A stretch of DNA of 47,000 bases from Glandiceps talaboti (Eukaryota > Hemichordata > Enteropneusta > Spengelidae), in the NCBI RefSeq assembly GCF_964340395.1, contig NC_135565.1, positions 15,990,209 to 16,037,208 of the forward strand, read 5' to 3'. Positions 38,401-47,000 of the stretch are shown one piece after another. The notes beneath the pieces are model-generated. The model saw nothing but the letters and a program-made list of their open reading frames with translations. It did no database searches and had not been told where the DNA came from. Positions within the stretch are counted from its first letter, which is position 1. Each line of letters starts with the position of its first letter. The position numbers were made by a program, and so were the translations under genes.

Positions 38401-38904
38401 CACTGTGTCCCCCAAAAAACCAAGTAACAAAGTTTTTTTTTAAAAACATCTTTTTACTTGAACTGATCCATTCTCCACAATAACTTGTATTTTTCACTCT
38501 GCACTTTGCCAAACTTGTCTCAGTATTGAGGTAAATGACGTACAAATTTTGGTTTTTTAAACTTCGCAATATGACATTTGTTTGTTGCCAGCATTCCAGT
38601 ACAACAGTTTTCACATATCTTCCTATATATAATTCAGGGACTCTTAAAAAAAATCAAATCGAAATCAAATCAATACCTCCTTGTATGCATATTTTGATAT
38701 TACTTTGTAAAATTTTGGGGTATTGAATGAATACAGACATTTCCTAATAATTCCATGTAACTTTTGGTATGAAATCTTAAAAGTGGAAGGTTTTCTTATT
38801 TTTCTGTTTTGTTTGTTTTGTGTGTTCTTCTGACAATTTGTACAAATTTCTAGTCAAGAACTGCCATTAATGGATGATTTGTTTTAATATACTTCTACAA
38901 ATGC

Positions 38905-38910
38905 AATAAA
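38905..38910 (+). promoter_or_regulatory. Distal AATAAA, possible alternative polyadenylation signal
   Basis: AATAAA followed by AT-rich sequence; usable only if the CECR2 transcript runs through the upstream arrays. Confidence 0.25.
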
Positions 38911-39188
38911 TAACTATTTGGATATACCGATTTTTGTTGTTTCATTTTTCTACCGACTAGTCATAATTAGATATTATTGCATATGTACCAGAGATTACTT
39001 GCACCAGTGCACACACTTGCTTATGGTATATCATGCACTGCTTTCCAATATCAAAGACATTATTGCATGCATGCCTGCATGTAAATGAGGATGCTGTCAT
39101 TTGTTCTACATGAAAGCCCATGATAGCATAGTGTCATTTTTGTGAAAATTTGTTGTTTCGGATGAACATATGTAATAATAACAGAGCC

Positions 39189-39360
39189 GTGAGTGGCAGT
39201 ATGGGTACGTGGTGGGGGGGGGGGGGGGTATTTGCGCTCGTGCTCAGTGTTTTCTGCTTTACTTTCACGAGCGTAGCATAACTCGTGAAAGTACTGTTGC
39301 AGAGAACACTGCAAGCACTGAAGTGCAAATATCCAAACTGTGCCACACTTGCACTCATGT
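39189..39360. mobile_element. Fold-back (MITE-like) element, about 170 bp
   Basis: The core hairpin is perfect: TACTTTCACGAG (39260-39271) and CTCGTGAAAGTA (39282-39293). Outward pairing continues with CAGTGTTTTCTGC / GCAGAGAACACTG and GTATTTGCGCT / AGTGCAAATATCC, and weakly to GTGAGTGGCAGT / CACACTTGCACTCAT. A poly-G run (39214-39228) interrupts the left arm. Confidence 0.8.
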
Positions 39361-40260
39361 ATCATGGGATTCTGTCATATTATACCATATTCAAGCCAAG
39401 TTATTGTCTTTGAACAGAAAATATGGATAATATACCCTCATTGTCCTATGTCACAACAATTCATGTCTGCGGTACTGGTTTTGCAGTGCTTGAAATACAA
39501 AACATTCCAAATCACCGTTATTTTTCCCGATTTGTCATAGATTACTCTAAATAACACGTAATTATTATTCCCTAAAGTTTTTCTTCATTCAGCCGGAAAA
39601 TACTTGTAGTTTCCGTAGCTGAACAAAGAAAAATATTGAGGATTATATTTAATATTTAATTAGCCAAGGAAAATATGAGTAACTTAGGTGGCCATGTCAC
39701 TATAAGTCGTAAAACCAAGTGGTGACAAACCCATAGGGCACGAGAATTTTCCAAAGAAGCATAACGTTTGAAAAATCACCAAAACTAATAGCGGTTTGGA
39801 ACATTTTGACATATTTCAAGCACTACAGAACTAGTGACGTAGACACAAGTTGTCCTTATTATAAAGAGTTGCTACATGACAGCACAGGAGGTAATATTAT
39901 GTCTGCTAGCACCCAAATAAATCTAGGCAATAAGTGTTTGATAACACATCACATTCTCAGACACAGATTCCTTCCATAGGCTAAACAAATCTGGCATTTT
40001 GCTTTTGATATGACCAACTTTTTCTAAAGTTCTGACAAACAATTTTTGTCACCCAAATATTAATCCTCGTGCAACACGGTCCTTTGAAATTACTATGTCA
40101 TAATCTGGTGGATGTACCATTCAACCTCTTTTAGATCAGTTGATCTATTATGAATGTCCCCGTCTGAAAATGGTTTGGCCACAAATCCAAACTGACCGTT
40201 GGTGGCGCTCTATATATAAGCGCACGACTGTGTGTATGTGTGCGTGTCCCCATATATGTA

Positions 40261-40306
<46 letters not shown>

Positions 40307-40620
40307 CATACTGTTTGTTACACATACAAATGTAGTTGTTGATGACGTGATTGGATATTATAGACAGACCAGCAAGTCTTTGTTCCCTGTGACACTGGTT
40401 CTAAATTATTTGATATTCGTGATTTTTTTTTTTTTTTTTTCATTTATTTTTGGTTTTCAAACAAAAATTCTTATATCTCCAGGCTGAGAACACATAATTT
40501 GTCTTTGTATAGAAATAGAAAGATGTTATCTTTAGTCCGTATATCACAATTTTATTTCTTCGTTTATTTATAATTTACATTTACAAGAACGTCATAGAAA
40601 AAATAATTTACTCAATGTCA
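39361..40620. other. Intergenic; no gene seen
   Basis: AT-rich, with a (TG)n run at 40264-40302 and an oligo-T run near 40425. No supported gene. Confidence 0.5.
40264..40302 (+). repeat. (TG)n microsatellite
   Basis: Alternating TG run, preceded by a short ATGT run. Confidence 0.97.
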
Positions 40621-40621
40621 T

Positions 40622-40910
40622 ATCCCTACAAACCGACAATCTTCTATTTTGATATTTCCACCTAATGTAAACACCTGTCTGTAAGCCCTATTCGTCGGGG
40701 GGGGGGGAGGGGGCTACTCCCCTTATTTGAGTAAGAGTATATGTACCGCCCTTTAGGGTGCGTTTTCTAGTCTTTTGGTCTGTTTTTTCGAGTAAAACGG
40801 GTGTCCACTTTGCATTATTTTCGCTTTTGCTTGGTCAAAAATATGGTCCATTGTCTTTTACCAAATCATAACTGCCATTAATAATTGTCCCAAAATGTAT
40901 TTAGGTCTAA
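40622..40910 (+). repeat. Dispersed repeat, copy inverted relative to 23.8-24.1 kb
   Basis: See 23835-24140. This copy contains an expanded poly-G (near 40698-40711) where the other has a C/G-poor joint. GC-richer sequence up to about 41060 (GGTACCGCCCCCCGGCTTAT) may be a further part of the element. Confidence 0.8.
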
Positions 40911-41387
40911 ACTTTCATCTTTAAAAAACCTGTAATGGTTTAAATGGGGTATTGATTTTTGGTCAAAGTGGGTCTAAAATGGGGCCTGGGGTTTCCTGCA
41001 CAGGTCACACACCCCTACCAGAGCTGGCCACTGGTACATGGTACCGCCCCCCGGCTTATTTGGCGGCCATTGTGGTCTCTAAAATGAGTTATTTGTTATG
41101 ACATTTTGACTATTTCAAAAAATTGCGGGATCAATCTTCTTGATTTTAACTTACAGGTGAATATTGTTTCAGTTTTCTTTTTAAAAAAAGAAGTAACAGT
41201 GACTGTTTATTACGTCATTTATTTCCGTATTGCATACTTATTACCCGGGTATTACTAATTAGGAAATATGTTTGTGTTGTTCGAACACGCCCTTTGAGCT
41301 CTCTAGCTCTAGAATATTGCACTCTCGCAAACCGGGTCAACGTCCTTTAGTGCCGCAAAGAGGGCTGCGTTTTTACGACGTTGCATA

Positions 41388-41804
41388 TCAAGTTTTTGAA
41401 TGGTTAGTTCTAATGTTGAATGGCACACTTCCTGTAGAATGCCTTTTCGTGTCGTATGCGTCTTTGTCGAAAAATTTTGTCCTTTTTTTGACGAAACTGT
41501 CGTCTTTATTCATGTATTTGGATGTACCATTTCTCAATGTCTCTCCATTACTTCGATGAGTCCGAGCAGTGCCATTTTCAATTATTTTTGTGTTAACATC
41601 GTTTTCTTTCATGAATATTGGCAAACATTGCACAACTTTGGATAACATATTGCTAGCATTTTGGATTTTGTCCACCGTTGAATGTCGATAGTAGTGAGCT
41701 ATTTGTCTTATGTCATCAACTTCTTTGAGTGGAGTTGGCGTTAGAATGTTACTACAGCAGACGGCACAGAGTAAGAGTCCAATACTCACAAGGTCAAGGG
41801 TCAC
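41388..41804 (-). CDS. Unrecognised protein, exon 4 (C-terminus)
   Basis: The acceptor is ...ttactcttacag. It encodes residues 250-387 and the TGA at 41390-41388. [16 protein letters not shown] continues helically to about 305, then a polar basic tail. TTTATT at 41206-41211 and 41218-41223 (AATAAA on this strand) are candidate poly(A) signals. Confidence 0.7.
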   Translation of the reverse strand: MTLDLVSIGLLLCAVCCSNILTPTPLKEVDDIRQIAHYYRHSTVDKIQNASNMLSKVVQCLPIFMKENDVNTKIIENGTARTHRSNGETLRNGTSKYMNKDDSFVKKRTKFFDKDAYDTKRHSTGSVPFNIRTNHSKT

Positions 41805-44202
41805 CTGTAAGAGTAACAAAATATGGACAACCACATAATTCTCATTTCTGAAATAACGATAACGGCAAAGTGATGCTTGAACAGTGAATTACACATCCAT
41901 GCATGCATGCATGCATGCATGCATGCATGCATACATACATACATACATACATACATACATACATACATACATACATACATACATACATACATACATACAT
42001 GCATGCATGCATGCATGAATACATACATACATACATACATACATACATACATACATACATACATACATACATACATAGATTGTACACGTCATTCACATAC
42101 AAATGAAAGAACAACCTTACATTGAGCCTTCAGCTAGCTACCTTAGCAACAACCAACCAACCAACCAACCAACCAACCAACCAACCAACTAACCAGTCAG
42201 TTAGTCAGCCAGCCAGCCAGCCAGCCAGCCAACCAACCAACCAACCAACCAACCAACCAACCAACCAACCAAACAAACAAACAACCAAACAAACAAACAA
42301 CCAACCAACCAGCCAGCTAGATAGCACATTAGAACGTGTTACTGCCCTATCTGTGATGGAAGTCTCGGTTTCTACAAACTTTAAGACAACTACCTTTCTC
42401 ACCTGACTGTCTTTGTATTTATGTTTCAGTTCGCCATCATTCAGTATATCAACAATACTACTTATAATGCCAGATTTGTAGATCTTCCTGGCAAACTGTT
42501 GACATTCACAGCACGGGATTCGTATACTACGACACAAATCCCGATATAATAACCAGTTATTTTCAGGGCATTTCTTCCTCCTGTGCAGACGTTCCACAAT
42601 TCTCCGATAACTGACCACAACCACCATCGTGTCGAGGTAAGACACCAGTTCTAGCCGTTCTGATTTCTTTGTGACTTCTCGTTCAAATATGTCGGCTATA
42701 GCTGCTAGTATGTTTTGCATCAACCCCTCATTATCGGTGTGGTACAACTTTAAAACATTCAAATCGGTCAGGTGTTCTTGTAGCTGTCGTTTCCATTGTT
42801 GTAACTTAGCACGTCTCTCAATCTCTTCAATCAAAAATTTTTCTAGTTGATCCGACACATTGGATGCAGTTTTCGAGTTGGCATGGTAACACATTGTTGT
42901 ATTGTTATCTACAAATAGAACCACAAAATCACACATTTAGAATATACAAGATGTATAAAGTACTGGTTACAGTATAACTTTCAATGGAAAAAAATGAAAA
43001 TTTTTGAGATATTGGAACTTAATGTCACCTTGTTGACCACACCAGTATCTGACCAGTTGTTGTACAAACACAGCTATGTAAATCCCCATGGCAACAAGCA
43101 CGATGTTCTGAACGGTGAATAGAGAACCATAGAAGACGTTCGGGAAAGTATTGCTGATATAATCTAAGGATGTAAAATACAAGTAATGATGTACACGAAA
43201 TATACTAGTAAACAACGAATAAGATACGCGACGACATCAACAACAAACAAAAAACAATGTCAAAATAAACACCCAGCCAAAAGTTGCTGCCTTTAGTACA
43301 CTTATATTTTTACTGCTATAAGCTTACTTTGACTGTAAGTGATAAAATAGCACCCAGGTAACTTATTCAATTTTGAAATCGGAAACTAGATTTATTCGCT
43401 ACTGCCGGTTTTTACTAGCTTAATGCACTGTAGTATATACTCTACCCTGAAGAAGACCTCCTGTGTGAGGTTGAAACGTTAATGGTAATAAAGTTTAACG
43501 TGTCATTTATTTTACCAAGCCCTATTGCATTGGAGATGTGGTCGGCCATTTTGGTGATTTCCTGCAGCTGTGACATTACACTTACCACGATCTCTTTGCC
43601 TTGACAAATACAAATGAACTATTATATCTTGCCGCCCACTATCACATTGAAGTTGATAGCAGTGATCATGTGTACTAAAGATATATTTATGCCTGACTGG
43701 ACTTTTACTTTAAAGGTGAACTAGCTGCAACTGTACCTTTTTTTAAAACTATTTTGTAACCAAAGGTATAATGTGAATCGTAATATCATACACACTGCAC
43801 AGTACTGAATCACCTATAGGTAAAATATATTTATGTAGCTGTAATGGTATTATGCAATATATTTAACCAAATTGATTTCTGGGTCCGTACCCAAAAATCA
43901 GCACCCCAATGAATCATGATTTCAACTTATTAATATTACTTATAGATCAAACAGACCTTTATTTTGACATGTATAATGTCTAATTACTAGTATTTTAACA
44001 ATTTTCAGTGAATATGTAGTTAGTTGTCTGATCAAAAAATAGTACCACCGTTACTATTACAGCTAGTGCAGGTTTAACGATTAAGTATACACTCACTTTG
44101 AACGGCTGGTGAAAATAAGATTATCATAATCAATAACTGTAGACCCAATAATCTGGGAAAGTTGACTATTCTTGACCAAACACGTGACCACAAATCATCC
44201 AT
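41388..44202 (-). CDS. Unrecognised two-membrane-segment, helix-rich protein (4 exons)
   Basis: In transcript order the exons are 44202-44097, 43163-43029, 42908-42403 and 41804-41388. All introns are GT-AG, phases join, and the product is 387 residues. The ATG at 44202 has an in-frame TAA four codons upstream. Hydrophobic segments lie at about 18-34 and 51-70. Residues 82-249 are charged and helical ([40 protein letters not shown]). 250-268 is again hydrophobic ([11 protein letters not shown]), then helices, and about 80 basic, Asn/Thr-rich residues at the end. The helix-turn pattern resembles armadillo/HEAT-type repeats, but I do not recognise the family. Likely a membrane-anchored protein with a large soluble helical part (inference). 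It converges on CECR2 with no evident functional link. Confidence 0.65.
41896..42076 (+). repeat. CATG/CATA tetranucleotide array
   Basis: (GCAT)n, (ACAT)n, (GCAT)n, (ACAT)n blocks in intron 3 of the minus-strand gene. Frames reading MYVC or YIHT are artefacts. Confidence 0.98.
42147..42316 (+). repeat. AACC/CAGC/AAAC tetranucleotide array
   Basis: (AACC)n, (CAGC)n, (AACC)n and (AAAC)n blocks in the same intron, about 90 bases from the exon 3 donor. Confidence 0.98.
42403..42908 (-). CDS. Unrecognised protein, exon 3 (helical domain)
   Basis: The acceptor is ...ttctatttgtag and the donor gtgaga. It encodes residues 81-249, a continuous charged helical region without stops, Cys-rich near 210-220 (PCCEC). 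Coding-like composition contrasts with the flanking simple repeats, making this the strongest exon of the gene. Confidence 0.75.
43029..43163 (-). CDS. Unrecognised protein, exon 2 (second membrane segment)
   Basis: The acceptor is ...tacatccttag and the donor is gtgaca (weak). It encodes codon 36 end to codon 81 start, including [20 protein letters not shown], a clear transmembrane-type stretch. Confidence 0.65.
43447..43510 (+). ncRNA. Hammerhead-ribozyme-like core (probably degenerate)
   Basis: CTGAAGA at 43447-43453 matches the CUGANGA core. A hairpin follows with stem ACCTC / GAGGT and loop CTGTGT, then GAAA at 43473-43476. ACGTT after it can pair with AACGT at 43506-43502 side (AACG ends 43500, T at 43501). 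The base after that T is G, not the A/C/U needed for cleavage, and helix I is not evident. Such cores occur in Penelope-like and related retroelements. It lies in the minus-strand gene's intron 1. Confidence 0.3.
43790..44050 (+). repeat. Dispersed repeat, copy A
   Basis: Aligns with 46085-46350 in the same orientation: CTGCACAGT, ACCTATAGGTA, TGGGTCCGTACCCAAAAATC, GAATCATGATTT, CTAGTATTTTAACAATTTTC and TCTGATCAAAAAATA. About 260 bp, moderately diverged. Confidence 0.8.
44097..44202 (-). CDS. Unrecognised protein, exon 1 (start, first membrane segment)
   Basis: Encodes [20 protein letters not shown] and a hydrophobic LLIMIILF stretch, ending after one base of codon 36; the donor is gtgagt. 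The amphipathic N-terminus plus hydrophobic run could be a signal anchor. An AG just before the ATG leaves open a 5' UTR intron. Confidence 0.55.
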
Positions 44203-44462
44203 GTTTTCTGTTTATCAAATACAGATATATTAAAAAGAACGGTAAAAATTAACATACATACGTAGCAATGAAAATGAAAATACAAGTATCGACAACAGTA
44301 ACCACACAAACCAGTGACGATGACCACACAAACCAGTGACGACATACTATAATTTCAGTACTTTGCCAAATCAATATCGAATGGTTACAATAGCTTTAGA
44401 TTGGACTCGATACTCAGAGTTCAGACTATACCACGTAAGTCCAGTATGCAAGACATGGCATA

Positions 44463-44464
<2 letters not shown>

Positions 44465-44541
<77 letters not shown>
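44465..44541. repeat. (TA)n microsatellite
   Basis: Uninterrupted TA dinucleotide tract; self-complementary. Confidence 0.98.
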
Positions 44542-44544
<3 letters not shown>

Positions 44545-44609
44545 GTCTGATGATCGCACAATGCGTGAAACTCCGAGTTACAACCAAGAAAGAGTTCCAG
44601 TACTACCAA

Positions 44610-46084
<1,475 letters not shown>

Positions 46085-46350
46085 GGACACTCTGCACAGT
46101 TTTTAATAACCTATTGGTAAGCATGGTTGGTTAGCAATACATATAGTAAGTTATATGATCATGCAATAAATCCACGGATCAAATCGATTCTTGGGTCCGC
46201 ACCCAAAAATCTGCCCCCAAAGTGAATCACGATTTTATTACTACTTTTAGATAAAATAGGTCTCTAATTAACATGTGAAATATCTAGTTGTTACTATTTT
46301 AACAATTTGTAGTTAATATATTGGTTTTCTGACAAAAAATAAACAGCTTC
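46085..46350 (+). repeat. Dispersed repeat, copy B
   Basis: See 43790-44050. Key shared strings are TTGGGTCCGCACCCAAAAAT, GTGAATCACGATTTTATTAC and TTACTATTTTAACAATTTGT. Confidence 0.8.
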
Positions 46351-47000
46351 AACAAGCTCAGAGTCAGCCCAAATTGCAGCTTTTCAAATATATTTTTTTT
46401 CTTTTTGAACACTAATATGCTGTTTCACTACGTGTATATTTTTTCCGTAACGACCAGATTTGTTCTGTACAGAGTAAGCAAACCTTAGCAGTTACAGTAA
46501 TGTTTGCAACTTAGAACAGATTACAAAAGGAAGGCGGGAAAACAAACTAAAACAAATCCTAGAATGACAAAATTCGTCGTTGCTGGCGCTATGAGTGTAC
46601 ATAACGATGAACCTCACAGTCTGCGCAGTTCTTTACTTACTTTGTGCATTACTTCTCACCAGTATCACAACAGAAAACAATACATTTACACTAGAAGAGC
46701 ATAATTATGATGGAGAATGAACAGAAGAAAGTATATGGAAAATATATCATATTCTAAATAGTACTAGTTCTAGTATATCAAATTCGACAAAACTGCATAC
46801 AATTGAGTCAAGGTTTCCTGCTTCTTTACACATATCCAGTCTTTCAGAGACGATAGTGGGGGGAAATACTCTGACTAACAAACGACTGCGTCTACAATAT
46901 CAATTTACTGACTGCGAGGTGTGATCAATAGAGATGATGTCGCCGTCAGTATCATTTTATAGTGTATAGCGCCCCCTGTGGTTGACTTATGAAGTATAAA
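46351..47000. other. End of window; no gene seen
   Basis: The + frame at 46504-46704 is short, basic and unrecognised. No splice-supported exon was found. Confidence 0.4.

Noticed and set aside
37884-38614. Minus-strand frames with FLHCFSVGYYA repeats
   Set aside because: Generated by the 33-bp minisatellite; no start context, splice support or non-repeat coding sequence.
41801-42406. Open frames in CATA/CATG and AACC arrays
   Set aside because: Tetranucleotide repeats without stops in some frames; low-complexity artefacts. The 243-codon frame is real only over exon 42403-42908.
46504-46704. Possible small gene near the window end
   Set aside because: 66 codons, no recognisable motif, no splice or regulatory support.

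Overview
The window is metazoan nuclear DNA: AT-rich, with multi-kilobase GT-AG introns, many microsatellites and minisatellites, tRNA-derived SINE copies, hAT-like MITEs and a truncated LINE tail. Nothing is prokaryotic or viral. The mixture suggests a marine invertebrate, but the sequence alone does not tell me whether deuterostome or lophotrochozoan.

Region 1 (305-35045, + strand, with 3' UTR to about 36.8 kb) is one gene, the orthologue of CECR2, the bromodomain partner of ISWI-type remodellers. Twelve exons are visible and every splice phase joins correctly. They encode 2,088 residues. The first coding exon, about 45 residues in human, lies upstream of the window. In order the product has a DDT-like helical segment, WHIM1- and WHIM2-type motifs, a large Lys/acidic linker with AT-hooks, a further conserved CECR2 block, a coiled coil, a bromodomain with the acetyl-lysine-reading Asn, and a long Pro/Met/Gln-rich tail encoded mostly by one 3.5-kb exon. 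The tail contains tandem 10-residue and 7-residue repeats and two copies of a short SPKxFLxLDN motif that I recall once near the C-terminus of human CECR2. The stop codon is the first codon of the last exon.

Region 2 (412-18779 and 18964-23405) is the first two introns seen. They hold no convincing genes but are rich in structure: a perfect 75-bp palindrome, a hAT-like MITE family with perfect 8-bp target duplications, a 61-bp minisatellite carrying back-to-back acceptor/donor-like motifs, a near-perfect 560-bp tandem duplication, a dyad-rich minisatellite and several long hairpins.

Region 3 (35046-41387) is the CECR2 3' UTR and intergenic DNA with several tandem arrays, a fold-back element and an inverted dispersed repeat.

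Region 4 (44202-41388, - strand) is a four-exon gene for a 387-residue protein with two N-terminal membrane segments and a helix-rich remainder; I do not recognise its family. It converges on CECR2 (tail to tail). The rest, to 47 kb, contains two long TA tracts and a dispersed repeat, with no gene I can support. The two genes show no functional link, and I see no new multi-gene system. The most interesting signals are the CECR2 tail repeats and motif, the exon/minisatellite arrangement around 26.7 kb, the MITEs, the palindromes and the unrecognised membrane-protein gene.
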